55,601 nt of DNA from contig CAZJQD010000021.1 of assembly GCA_964548165.1 (NCBI GenBank), forward strand, positions 8,800-64,400, written 5' to 3'. Origin of the DNA: CAZJQD01 sp964548165 [NCBI: uncultured bacterium]. GTDB lineage: Bacteria; UBA8481. Below, one piece after another: positions 7,763 through 15,624 of this stretch (positions within the stretch are counted from its first letter, which is position 1; every line of letters starts with the position of its first letter). The notes below the pieces were generated by a model. It ran no database searches and was not told where the DNA came from. It saw nothing but the letters and a program-made list of their open reading frames with translations. Both the position numbers and the translations under genes were made by a program.

Positions 7763-8812
7763 ATGAAGAGAGTACGCACGCGGATCATCGGTACATTGGG
7801 GCCGGCGAGCGCCAAGGCGGGGGTGTTGCGCCGGCTCGTGGAGGCCGGGCTCGACGTGGCGCGGCTCAACTTCTCGCACGGGACGCGGGACGATCATGAG
7901 CGCGCGATCCGGCTGGTCCGGGCCCTGAACGCGGCGCGGGGGCGGCGGCTTCGCATTCTCCAGGATCTCGAGGGACCCCGGATCCGCGTGGGAAAGCTTC
8001 CCACGGGGCCGATCGCGCTCGTGCGCGGCGCGGAGCACGTGCTCGTTCGCGAGGGCGAGCGGCAGCGGGAGGAGATGATCCCGATCGATTACACGGGGTC
8101 CTTCGTGGGATTCCGTGGTGCGGGCTCGCTCTTCTTTGACGACGGCACGATCGCGGTCCGCGTCGCGGGAGTAAAGGGCGATCGCGTGCGCGTCCGCGTC
8201 GAGGTCGGGGGAATCCTGAAGCAGCACAAGGGGTTGAACGCGCCGGGGGCGCGGCTGGAATTTCCGGTCCTCTCCGACGAGGACGCCTCCAACCTGGCGT
8301 TCGGCCTGGAGCGCGGCGTCGACTTTGTCGCTCAGTCATTCGTCCGGTCGAGGCGCGAGATCGCGGCGATTGCCGAACGCGTTCGCGCGTCCGGGACGAG
8401 GGCGCTCGTGGTGGCCAAGATCGAGGAACGGGAGGGCGTCGCCAACATCGATCGCATCCTCTCGGTCGCGGACGGGATCATGGTGGCGCGCGGGGACATG
8501 GGCGTCTCGCTGCCGCCATGGGAGGTTCCGGTTCTTCAGAAGCACCTGGTACGACGCGCCCGGGCCAGGGGGAAGTTCGCGATCGTGGCGACGCAGATGC
8601 TGGAGTCGATGACCGAGAATGCGCGCCCGACGCGAGCGGAGGTCTCCGATGTGGCGAACGCCATCTTCGACGGCGCCGACTACGTGATGCTCTCTGGCGA
8701 GACAGCGGTCGGGAGATACCCGGTCGCGGCGGTCGCGATGATGAACAGCATCGCGCGTCATGTCGAGGTGGAGGGCGGTCCCTACCGGCCGAGGGAACGC
8801 ATCCCGGGTTAA
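7763..8812 (+). CDS. pyk: Pyruvate kinase lacking the C-terminal regulatory domain
   Basis: Pyruvate kinase makes pyruvate and ATP from phosphoenolpyruvate and ADP in glycolysis. Catalytic features are visible: GTLGPAS near residue 10, LDVARLNFSHG near 30, LQDLEGPRIRVG, the B-domain around residues 70-150, VAKIEEREG and MVARGDMGV near 245, ATQMLESM near 280 and SGETAVGRYP near 315. The protein ends at 349 residues, right after the barrel, whereas family members usually have about 470; the C-terminal effector-binding domain is absent, not frameshifted, because a clean stop follows. The N-terminal lysine of the usual KIVxTIGP is replaced (TRIIGTLGP). It is monocistronic and convergent with moaDE. 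Confidence 0.88.
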   Translation: MKRVRTRIIGTLGPASAKAGVLRRLVEAGLDVARLNFSHGTRDDHERAIRLVRALNAARGRRLRILQDLEGPRIRVGKLPTGPIALVRGAEHVLVREGERQREEMIPIDYTGSFVGFRGAGSLFFDDGTIAVRVAGVKGDRVRVRVEVGGILKQHKGLNAPGARLEFPVLSDEDASNLAFGLERGVDFVAQSFVRSRREIAAIAERVRASGTRALVVAKIEEREGVANIDRILSVADGIMVARGDMGVSLPPWEVPVLQKHLVRRARARGKFAIVATQMLESMTENARPTRAEVSDVANAIFDGADYVMLSGETAVGRYPVAAVAMMNSIARHVEVEGGPYRPRERIPG

Positions 8813-8826
8813 CAGCGCGGTCGCGG

Positions 8827-9534
8827 TCAGCCGCCTCCGGATCCGAGCCAGACCTTCTCCGTACCCGGATCCGAGAGGCGCTCCTCGTGCTTCCAGATCG
8901 GCGCGATTCGCTTGAGCGCCTCGAGGAGTTCCCGGTTTGCGGCATAGGCCGCGTCGCGATGCGGGGCGGCGGTCGCGATGACGACGGAGGCCTCGCCGAC
9001 CGGGACTCGACCCGTGCGGTGGCGAATGAAGGCGCCAGTGAGGCCGTGTTTCGCGCGCGCGCTGGCGATGAGCCGCTCGAGCTCGCGCTCGGCCATGTCG
9101 ACCTTGGCCTCGTACTCGATGGCGATGACGCGAGCCCCGTCGTTGGTGTCTCGAACCGTTCCTACGAAGAGCACGATTGCCCCGGCCGCGGGACCTCCGG
9201 CGGCCCGCGCGGCCTCATCGATGGAGATGGGGTCGGGCGAAACCACGACGATTCGCCGCTCGGCTACTGATGTCACGCCGGCATCGGGCGCGCCACCGGA
9301 GACCGGCGGCAGGATTGACACCGAGTCCTGGTCCCTGAGTTCCGCGTCCAGGGAGGCGTACTCGCCGTTTACGGCGTAACGGCAGGCAGTCAGCACCAGG
9401 GCGGCCGATGGATGCCGTTCGCTGAGGGTGCTGACGAGATCGCCGACACGCAATACGGCATCGAGCTCGATGAGCTGTGTCGTGAAGCCCAGCTTCTCGC
9501 GGGCGATGGCGTATGCTTCCAGGCGAATCAGCAC
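8827..9534 (-). CDS. MoaD-MoaE fusion (molybdopterin synthase)
   Basis: This 235-residue protein joins both subunits of molybdopterin synthase, which converts cyclic pyranopterin monophosphate to molybdopterin. Residues 1-80 are MoaD-like (ubiquitin fold) and end in VSILPPVSGG, the Gly-Gly tail that carries the sulfur. Residues ~90-235 are MoaE, with VLFVGTVRDTNDG, the IEYEAKVDMAERELER helix, HRTGRVPVGEASVVI and WKHEERL. In separate MoaD the Gly-Gly must be the free C-terminus; here it is internal, so either proteolysis after Gly-Gly (known for the mycobacterial MoaX fusion) or another sulfur route is needed. The gene follows a small ferredoxin by 7 nt. Confidence 0.92.
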   Translation of the reverse strand: MLIRLEAYAIAREKLGFTTQLIELDAVLRVGDLVSTLSERHPSAALVLTACRYAVNGEYASLDAELRDQDSVSILPPVSGGAPDAGVTSVAERRIVVVSPDPISIDEAARAAGGPAAGAIVLFVGTVRDTNDGARVIAIEYEAKVDMAERELERLIASARAKHGLTGAFIRHRTGRVPVGEASVVIATAAPHRDAAYAANRELLEALKRIAPIWKHEERLSDPGTEKVWLGSGGG

Positions 9535-9541
9535 GGGGTGA

Positions 9542-9844
9542 TCAACGGATTCTCAGGCGTTCGACGGGACGACCGCCGGCAATGTGCTCGCGCACGATCT
9601 CCTCGACGTCCTCGGCTGTCACCTTGCCATACCAGATGGCTTCCGGGTAGACCACGACGACGGATCCCCGAGCGCACTGATCGAGGCAGCCGGCCTTGTT
9701 GGCGCGGACCTGTGCGGGAGCCAGGCCATGGCGCTTGAACGCGGCCTTGAAGAGGTCAACGAGCGGGGCGCCTGCGCACGAGCCTCGCGGATCGTCGGCT
9801 GGTCGCTCGTTCGTGCAGATGAAGAGGTGGTGGCTGTAGGCCAT
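9542..9844 (-). CDS. Thioredoxin-like [2Fe-2S] ferredoxin
   Basis: A 100-residue ferredoxin of the thioredoxin-like class. Cysteines visible are in LFICTNERP, GSCAGAP and KAGCLDQCARG, the usual Cx(10-12)C...CxxxC pattern of this class, followed by YPEAIWYGKVT, a typical conserved stretch. It probably donates electrons; its partner is unknown, but co-transcription with moaDE links it to molybdenum cofactor enzymes or their maturation (inference). The ATG at 9844 has no Shine-Dalgarno and lies 6 nt after a TAGAAT box. Confidence 0.85.
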   Translation of the reverse strand: MAYSHHLFICTNERPADDPRGSCAGAPLVDLFKAAFKRHGLAPAQVRANKAGCLDQCARGSVVVVYPEAIWYGKVTAEDVEEIVREHIAGGRPVERLRIR

Positions 9845-9850
9845 GCCCGG

Positions 9851-9856
9851 ATTCTA
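9851..9856 (-). promoter_or_regulatory. -10 box of ferredoxin-moaDE operon, leaderless arrangement
   Basis: TAGAAT (five of six to consensus) ends 6 nt before the ferredoxin ATG, which places transcription start at or next to the A of ATG. A weak TTCCGC stands 17 nt upstream. Confidence 0.45.
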
Positions 9857-9941
9857 ACGCCTGCGGGGGCATTGCGGAACCGTCCGCGCCTGACCGAACG
9901 ATGATTGCTGGCGGCCGAGTGCCCTTGCTTCTCCGGCCGTC

Positions 9942-9970
9942 TTGACCGAATGATCGACCCGCCGAATAAT
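9942..9970 (+). promoter_or_regulatory. Sigma-70-type promoter of the adenosine deaminase gene
   Basis: TTGACC (9942-9947) and AATAAT (9965-9970) are spaced by 17 nt, five of six matches each. Start of transcription would be near 9977, leaving a ~32-nt leader with an AAGGAG Shine-Dalgarno. Confidence 0.65.
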
Positions 9971-10009
9971 GAGGAACCGGCTTCAGAGACGCAATAAGGA
10001 GTTCTGCCC

Positions 10010-11113
10010 ATGGCTCGCATCGACGACATCAAGCTGACGGAAGAGATCATCCGGAAGGTTCCGAAGGTGCTGTTGCACGAGCACCTCGATGGCGGCCTGC
10101 GCCCGCAGACGATCCTCGAGATCGCCGAGAGTGAGAAGGTCGAGCTACCCGAGTCGGATCCCGTAAAGCTGGCGACCTGGTTCCACCGCGGCGCCAGTCG
10201 CGGCAGTCTCCCTCTCTACCTCGAAGGGTTCGGCACCACGATCGCCGTGATGCAGTCGAAGGCGGCCCTGGAGCGGATTGCCTACGAGGCCATTGCGGAC
10301 GCGGCGGCGGAGAACATCGCGTACATCGAGCTCCGGTTTCACCCGGGTTTCCATACTCAAAAGGGCCTGACGCTCGAGGATGTCATGAACGCCGTCCTCT
10401 CGGGATGCGCGCGCGGCGAGAAGCAGCACGGGGTCAAGTGGGGCGTTCTCGTCTGCGCGATGCGAAACATGGATCCGGCGACGTCGCTGGAGATGGCGGA
10501 GCTTGCGGTCAGCTACCGCGACAAGGGCGTCGTGGGATTCGACCTGGCCGGCGACGAGTCAGGTCACCCGCCCAAGAAGCACGTCGAGAGCTTTCACTTT
10601 GCCCAGCGCGAGAACTTCAGCATCACGATCCATGCCGGCGAGGCCTTCGGCAAGGACTCCATCTGGCAGGCGATCCAGTGGTGCGGCGCTCACCGGATCG
10701 GGCACGCGGTCAGGCTCCTCGAGGACATGGCCATCGACGACGATGGGAAGGTCATCGAGATGGGCCGGCTCGCGCAGTACGTGCTCGACAAGCGGATACC
10801 GCTGGAGATCTGCCTGCTGTCGAACATCCAGACCGGCGCGTGCCCGTCGGTGGAGAAGCACCCGTTCCCGATCCTCTGGCGCTACAAGTTCCGGCTCTGC
10901 GTGAACACCGACAACCGGCTGATGTCGAATACGACGATGACCAAGGAGCTCTGGACGATCGCGAAGACCTGGGGGCTCACGTACGACGACATCGAGAAGA
11001 TCACGATCAACTCCATAAAGTCCGCGTTCATCCCCTACAAGAAGCGATGCGCCATCATCTACAACACCATCAAGCCCGCGTTCGCGAAGATCCGCACCGA
11101 GCTGGAGGATTGA
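10010..11113 (+). CDS. add: Adenosine deaminase
   Basis: Adenosine deaminase converts adenosine to inosine in purine salvage. The 367-residue protein has the zinc and catalytic motifs: HEHLDGG near residue 24, GFDLAGDESG near 178, HAGEAFG near 208 (catalytic Glu), HRIGHAV near 230 and the metal-binding Asp in CVNTDNRLMS near 296. The NTDN variant instead of NTDD is seen in some adenosine deaminases. The start is supported by AAGGAG upstream of the ATG. A rhodanese gene follows 22 nt later, probably on the same transcript. Confidence 0.92.
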   Translation: MARIDDIKLTEEIIRKVPKVLLHEHLDGGLRPQTILEIAESEKVELPESDPVKLATWFHRGASRGSLPLYLEGFGTTIAVMQSKAALERIAYEAIADAAAENIAYIELRFHPGFHTQKGLTLEDVMNAVLSGCARGEKQHGVKWGVLVCAMRNMDPATSLEMAELAVSYRDKGVVGFDLAGDESGHPPKKHVESFHFAQRENFSITIHAGEAFGKDSIWQAIQWCGAHRIGHAVRLLEDMAIDDDGKVIEMGRLAQYVLDKRIPLEICLLSNIQTGACPSVEKHPFPILWRYKFRLCVNTDNRLMSNTTMTKELWTIAKTWGLTYDDIEKITINSIKSAFIPYKKRCAIIYNTIKPAFAKIRTELED

Positions 11114-11135
11114 GGCGGGGACAGCGTACGTCCTC

Positions 11136-11453
11136 GTGAGCGACTGGCGCGCCATCGGTGCCGCGGCTGCGGCGGATCGCCTGAAGGCCGGCGACGTGGT
11201 GACCGTCGATATCCGCGACGCAGGTTCCTTCGCGCGCGGGCACATTCCCGGCGCTCTCCATCTCGCCGACGAGACGGTCGCTTCATTCCTGGCGTCGACG
11301 GCGCGCGATCAGGCCGTCATCGTCTGCTGTTACCACGGAATTTCGAGCCAGGGAGCGGCAGGCTGGCTGGTCGACCAGGGATTCACGGAAGTCTACAGCC
11401 TCGAGGGAGGTTTCAGCGGCTGGGAGAGCGAGAGATTGCCGATAAGCACCTGA
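11136..11453 (+). CDS. Single-domain rhodanese (GlpE-like thiosulfate sulfurtransferase)
   Basis: A 105-residue rhodanese domain. It shows VTVDIRDAGSFARGHIPGALHL in two short conserved blocks and the active-site loop CCYHGISSQGA, close to the CYHGNSS loop of GlpE, followed by GGFSGWE. The second cysteine of the CC pair occupies the persulfide position. It should transfer sulfur from thiosulfate to a thiol or cyanide acceptor in the cytoplasm. The start is GTG at 11136; no better start is present. Confidence 0.85.
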   Translation: MSDWRAIGAAAAADRLKAGDVVTVDIRDAGSFARGHIPGALHLADETVASFLASTARDQAVIVCCYHGISSQGAAGWLVDQGFTEVYSLEGGFSGWESERLPIST

Positions 11454-11483
11454 TCCGTGCTGGAGCGCTTGTATAAGATCGGT

Positions 11484-12692
11484 TCAGTGGCCTTCTGCGG
11501 GGCGGAAAGTGGTCCCGGGGATTGCCGTCATGGATTCGAGCCTGGCGCGGTCATCCTGGCGGATGAAGTCGAAGTGCACGGCGACCCGACAGGTGGGCTC
11601 GCTGCCGTCGGTCCTGACGACTCTCCCGACAAACGGGGCCTGATGCTCGCCGAGGCGCAGGCTTCCACTTACGGCGGCTGCCTGTGGCAGGGCCTGGGTC
11701 CACTCGAAGGAGATACCGCCGGCGCCGATATCGACGGTCATCGTGTCGCCCTCGCTCATTCCTGGATCGACGATCACGCGGACGGGGTGACGGAGGGGTG
11801 TTCTGACGAAGACGCGCCGCTCTTCCTGGTGCGCGATCACGCGGTTCTTGCCCGCGGTCTTGGCGAGAGCGAGCGCGCGATCGGCGGCGCTGAACAGGGC
11901 AGCTCGTTCCGCGCCGTCCTCGGGAAACGTCGCGACCCCTGCCGAGAAGGTCGGGAAGAGCGAGCTTGCCTGGCTCGCGAGGCATGCTCGCATGCGTTCC
12001 AAGAGGACGACGGTACCCGCTCGCGACGTGGAAGGCAGAAGCAAGGCGAACTCCTCGCCGCCCCACCGCGCAGCGAAATCGGAGGTGCGCAGGGAACACA
12101 GCAGGCAGCGCGCGAACTTCACGAGGGCGCGATCGCCTGCATCGTGCCCGTGCCTGTCATTGAGTCGCTTGAAATCATCGAGGTCGATGAGCGCCAGGCT
12201 CAGGATGTCTCCCTGTCGCCGCGCCAGGGCCAGCGCCGTGTCCAGGTGCAATTCCCAGGCACGCCGGTTGGCCAGGCGCGTCAGGGGGTCGACGACGGCT
12301 TCCCGCCGTATGCGCTGGTATTCTTCGGGGCAGACGAAGCGGGCGTCCGCCAGGAGCCCGTGGGCGGTGATGAAATGATCGATCACGGCGGTGCGAATCG
12401 GCACGAAGCGATCGAGGCGCCGAGCCATGTCATCGCGGTGCGCGAGGACGCTTATGAGGAGTCGTCTCGCGTGATCGGGCGGATAGGCATACCCGCAGAG
12501 GTGATGGAGCAAAACGGACGAGGCATCCTCTCCGTGATCGGTAGCCAGCCGGTCGAGGAGTTGCCAGGCTCTCTGAGCCGACGCGTTTTCGTACTCGGCG
12601 AGCCCCGACTGCAGCCACGACGGCATCTCGGCAGGTAGACTGATCCGGCCGGTCCCGGACGCGGATGAAACACTATCGCGCGAGAAGAACAT
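11484..12692 (-). CDS. Diguanylate cyclase (GGDEF) with C-terminal PilZ-like domain
   Basis: This 402-residue cytoplasmic protein should make cyclic di-GMP. Residues 1-130 form a helical region of unknown role. The GGDEF domain (about 131-290) has DPLTRLANRRAWE, LIDLDDFKRLND and the active-site WGGEEF. An inhibitory RxxD (RTSD) stands five residues before GGEEF, the position expected for product inhibition. Residues ~300-390 resemble PilZ: RRVFVRTPLRHPVRV and TVDIGAGGIS; the serine of the usual D/NxSxxG is glycine, so cyclic di-GMP binding there is uncertain. No membrane segment is seen. The ATG has no Shine-Dalgarno and directly follows a promoter. Confidence 0.88.
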   Translation of the reverse strand: MFFSRDSVSSASGTGRISLPAEMPSWLQSGLAEYENASAQRAWQLLDRLATDHGEDASSVLLHHLCGYAYPPDHARRLLISVLAHRDDMARRLDRFVPIRTAVIDHFITAHGLLADARFVCPEEYQRIRREAVVDPLTRLANRRAWELHLDTALALARRQGDILSLALIDLDDFKRLNDRHGHDAGDRALVKFARCLLCSLRTSDFAARWGGEEFALLLPSTSRAGTVVLLERMRACLASQASSLFPTFSAGVATFPEDGAERAALFSAADRALALAKTAGKNRVIAHQEERRVFVRTPLRHPVRVIVDPGMSEGDTMTVDIGAGGISFEWTQALPQAAAVSGSLRLGEHQAPFVGRVVRTDGSEPTCRVAVHFDFIRQDDRARLESMTAIPGTTFRPAEGH

Positions 12693-12699
12693 GGCGCAT

Positions 12700-12729
12700 A
12701 TCAGACAGGAATATCCACCGAGATGTCAA
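12700..12729 (-). promoter_or_regulatory. Promoter of the GGDEF-PilZ gene, leaderless arrangement
   Basis: A perfect -35 TTGACA (12729-12724), an 18-nt spacer and TCTGAT (12705-12700) lead to a predicted transcription start at about 12693, one base before the ATG at 12692. Confidence 0.55.
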
Positions 12730-12756
12730 GTGTGGGCATGGCACAAATGGCCTAAG

Positions 12757-12785
12757 AAAGCGCTTACACGACGAAATTGCGCTTT
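12757..12785 (-). terminator. Possible intrinsic terminator after uvrC
   Basis: AAAGCGC (12779-12785 on the complementary strand) pairs with GCGCTTT (12757-12763) across a 15-nt loop, followed by TTCTTA on the minus strand. It separates uvrC from the GGDEF gene promoter. The loop is long and the stem short. Confidence 0.35.
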
Positions 12786-12790
12786 TCGCC

Positions 12791-14422
12791 TTACAGCCCG
12801 GCCCGCTTCCCGCGGAGCTTCGCGTGGTAGCTCTTCCCGAAGCGGTGGGCTTCGTCCCGGACCTGCTGGAGTAGCTTCAGCGCCGGCGAGGTGCGCGGGA
12901 GGCGGATGATCTCGCCTTCGAGCGTGCGGATGAGTTCCTCGCGCTTCTCCAGGCCGACCAGGGGCGGGAGAACGACGTCGGGCGCGGTCGCGGCGAGCGC
13001 GGAGGCGAGCGCGTCGCGGGCGGCGAGGAGCTGGCCCATGCCGCCGTCGATCAGGATGAGGTCAGGGAGCGATTCCGGGTACTTCGCCCGCCGCGCCATG
13101 ACCTCGGCCATCGCGTCCACGTCGCTGTCCTGGCGGCCGCGGATGCGGTAGAGCCTGTATTCCGACTTCCTCGGGAGTCCATCGGCGAACCGCACCCCTG
13201 CCGCGACCGTGTCCTTTCCGGCGAAGGTCGAGTTGTCGTAGCCCTCGATCGTGCGCGGTGTGCGAGCAAGCGCGAGGAGATCGACCAGCTCCACGAGCGC
13301 GCGGTTGCGCTCGGTCGTCGAGCGGTCGGCGGTGACGAGGCGGAGCGCCTCCCCGGCGTTGGCCTCGGCGATAGCCTGGAAGGCGCGCTCGTCTCCCCTC
13401 TGCGGGGCCTTCAGGGCGACGCGGGCGCCGGGGTGGACCTGGCGCGGATCGAGGTCCACGGCGGCGACGGCGAGCGCGGCCGGGAGGCAGAGCACGGGCG
13501 GCGGTGTTCGGTCGGCATAATGCGCGAGCACGGCGCGGCGGGCGATCTCGACCGCCGGCGTCTCCAGCGGGAGATCGAACACGTACTGGGCGCAGTCGTT
13601 CACGGCGCCCTTCCTGCGGGAGACGATCACGACGACGGCCACGTTCTCGGCGGCAGCGACCGCCAGGGCATCGGCGTCGCCTCGCGTAGGGCGGTCCGCA
13701 TCCTGGCGGGCGAGGATGTCCTTCATGGCGGCGATCTCGTCTCTCAGCGCCGCGGCCTTCTCGAACTCGCGGTCCAACGCCGCCTGCTTCATCTCGGTCT
13801 CGAATTCCCCGACGAGGTCCCGGATGTTGCCCGAGAGAAAGCGGGCGGCGTCCTCGACGAGCGCCTGGTATCCCTCGCGCGTGATCGCCCGGATGCAGGG
13901 GGCATCGCAGCGACCGATATCGTGGTCAATGCAGGCCCGCTCGCGCCGGGGCAGGGGTCCCGGACAGCGGCGGATGCGGAACCGGCGAGAGAGGATCTCG
14001 AGGAGGTTGTTGCAGGTGAGGCCAGGGAAGGGGCCGAAATGCCGGCCCTGTCCGCGGCGGGGCTTACGCACCTTCAGCGCCTTCGGGAAGGGTTCATCGG
14101 TCAGCAGGATCATGGGGTAACGCTTGTCGTCGCGGAGGTCGATGTTGTAGCGCGGCATGTATTGGCGAACCATGGCCGCTTCGCAGAGGAGCGCCTCGAA
14201 CTCGGACTTCAAGACGATCCAGTCCAGGGACTTCGCCGCGGCCAGCATGGCCATGGTCTTCTGGGGCAGGGCCTTTTGGCGGTAGGATGAGAGGCGATCC
14301 GATAGGCGCTTGGCCTTGCCGATGTAGAGGGGCCGTCCACGCCCGTCGCGGAAGATATAGACACCCGGTGCGTCCGGTGCAGATTTCGCGAAGAGGCGAG
14401 CCTCGAAATGCTCGTTTTTCAT
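12791..14422 (-). CDS. uvrC: Excinuclease ABC subunit C, lacking the C-terminal HhH domain
   Basis: UvrC makes both incisions in nucleotide excision repair. The GIY-YIG nuclease is at residues ~15-45 (APGVYIFRDG, LYIGKAKRL); a cysteine-containing stretch follows (RRCPGPLP, ACIDHDIGRCDAPC), then the UVR motif EFEKAAALRDEIAAM near 200. The RNase H-like 5' nuclease has IEGYDNSTFAG, LILIDGGMGQL and RDEAHRFGKSYH, so catalytic Asp and His are kept. The protein stops at 543 residues immediately after HAKLRGKRAGL, where typical UvrC continues with a helix-hairpin-helix DNA-binding tail of ~60 residues. The ATG at 14422 lies 12 nt after a perfect TATAAT and lacks a Shine-Dalgarno. Confidence 0.94.
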   Translation of the reverse strand: MKNEHFEARLFAKSAPDAPGVYIFRDGRGRPLYIGKAKRLSDRLSSYRQKALPQKTMAMLAAAKSLDWIVLKSEFEALLCEAAMVRQYMPRYNIDLRDDKRYPMILLTDEPFPKALKVRKPRRGQGRHFGPFPGLTCNNLLEILSRRFRIRRCPGPLPRRERACIDHDIGRCDAPCIRAITREGYQALVEDAARFLSGNIRDLVGEFETEMKQAALDREFEKAAALRDEIAAMKDILARQDADRPTRGDADALAVAAAENVAVVVIVSRRKGAVNDCAQYVFDLPLETPAVEIARRAVLAHYADRTPPPVLCLPAALAVAAVDLDPRQVHPGARVALKAPQRGDERAFQAIAEANAGEALRLVTADRSTTERNRALVELVDLLALARTPRTIEGYDNSTFAGKDTVAAGVRFADGLPRKSEYRLYRIRGRQDSDVDAMAEVMARRAKYPESLPDLILIDGGMGQLLAARDALASALAATAPDVVLPPLVGLEKREELIRTLEGEIIRLPRTSPALKLLQQVRDEAHRFGKSYHAKLRGKRAGL

Positions 14423-14434
14423 ATCGGGGTCGAT

Positions 14435-14440
14435 ATTATA
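14435..14440 (-). promoter_or_regulatory. Extended -10 promoter of uvrC
   Basis: TGGTATAAT on the minus strand gives a perfect -10 hexamer with an extended TGn element. The start codon is only 12 nt downstream, so the leader would be about 6 nt. On the opposite strand the same bases read TATTAT (14434-14439) and could serve argC. Confidence 0.6.
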
Positions 14441-14513
14441 CCACGCGGTCGGGAATGCCGGTGAAGAGTCGCCGAGCCCGGCCCCAGACCATGCTCTTCG
14501 GGAGAACGGAACC

Positions 14514-15581
14514 ATGACGAACGGAAAGGTGCGGGTCGCCATCGTCGGCGCCCTCGGATACGGCGGCGTCGGCGCGACGGAGATCCTGACGAAGCACCCG
14601 GGAGCGACGATCGCGAAGCTCCTGGACGTGACGGACGTCGGCAAGCCGATCTCGGCGCTGTACCCGCACCTGGCCGGTCACTGCGACCTGGTCATCCAGT
14701 CGATGGAGAGCCCGGACCTCTACGACGGCGTCGATGTCGTCTTCTTCTCGACGCCGGACGGCGTAGGCCAGCAACTGGCGCCCGAGTGGGTCAAGCGGGG
14801 GATCAAGGTTGTTGATTACTCCGGCGACTTCCGGTTCGACAACACGGAGGTTTACGCCGGGTATGCCCAGCGCATCGGCAAGGCGACGGCTCACCAGAGC
14901 CCCCAGCTCCTCTCCGAAAGCGTCTATGGCGTCGCCGAGCTCCACCGCGATCGGATCAAGAAGGCCAAGGTCGTCGGCAATCCCGGGTGCTTCGCCATCG
15001 CCTCGATCCTTGGTCTCTCCCCCGCCGTCAAGAGCGGCCTCGTGGAGATCGACTCCATTATCTGCGACTGCAAGACGGGCGTCTCGGGCGCCGGGAAGAA
15101 GCCCGCGCCGGGATTCCACTACCCGGCGCGCTACGACGCCACGAACGCCTACCGCATCAGCGGCCACCAGCACGTCTACGAGATCGAGCGCGAGCTCTCG
15201 CTCCAGGCCGGGGCGCCCCTGATGGTGACCTTCACGCCGCACGTCGTCCCGATGACGCGCGGGATCGTGGCGACGCTGTACGCCAACCTGAAGCCCGGCG
15301 CCACGGGAGAGCAGCTCCTGGCAGCCTACCAGTCATTCTACAAGGGCGAGCGATTCGTTCGCGTCTTGCCCCCGGGCGGCTCGCCGACCTCGACCGACGT
15401 GCGTGGTTCCAATTACGTCAACCTCTGGATCAACTCCGATCCGAGGACCGGCAAGGCCATCATCGTCAGCCACATCGACAACCTGATGAAGGGCCAGGCG
15501 GCCAACGCGGTCCAGAACATGAACCTGATGACGGGCCTCGACGAAAGCGCGGGCCTGGCATTCGCGGGGCAGTATCCGTGA
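14514..15581 (+). CDS. argC: N-acetyl-gamma-glutamyl-phosphate reductase
   Basis: ArgC reduces N-acetylglutamyl phosphate to the semialdehyde, the third step of arginine synthesis, with NADPH. The 355-residue protein has the nucleotide-binding IVGALGYGGVGATEIL near residue 10, DYSGDFRF near 103, YGVAELHRD, the active-site Cys in VGNPGCFAIA near 160, CKTGVSGAGKKP near 190, and the catalytic His region ISGHQHVYEI. The start is supported by GGGAGAA upstream of the ATG. No other arginine gene is nearby. Confidence 0.94.
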   Translation: MTNGKVRVAIVGALGYGGVGATEILTKHPGATIAKLLDVTDVGKPISALYPHLAGHCDLVIQSMESPDLYDGVDVVFFSTPDGVGQQLAPEWVKRGIKVVDYSGDFRFDNTEVYAGYAQRIGKATAHQSPQLLSESVYGVAELHRDRIKKAKVVGNPGCFAIASILGLSPAVKSGLVEIDSIICDCKTGVSGAGKKPAPGFHYPARYDATNAYRISGHQHVYEIERELSLQAGAPLMVTFTPHVVPMTRGIVATLYANLKPGATGEQLLAAYQSFYKGERFVRVLPPGGSPTSTDVRGSNYVNLWINSDPRTGKAIIVSHIDNLMKGQAANAVQNMNLMTGLDESAGLAFAGQYP

Positions 15582-15587
15582 GAGGTC

Positions 15588-15617
15588 AGCCAGGCGCGCA
15601 GTCTGGCGCCTGCGGCT
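15588..15617. terminator. Hairpin between convergent argC and PorV-like gene
   Basis: AGCC-AGGCGC / GCGCCT-GC-GGCT form a ten-base-pair stem with an eight-base loop starting 6 nt after the argC stop. There is no T-run, so it may be a weak bidirectional terminator. Confidence 0.4.
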
Positions 15618-15624
15618 ATCTCGC

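Noticed and set aside
11457-12638. A 393-codon plus-strand frame
   Set aside because: Antisense to the GGDEF-PilZ gene, which has complete motifs; no family resemblance.
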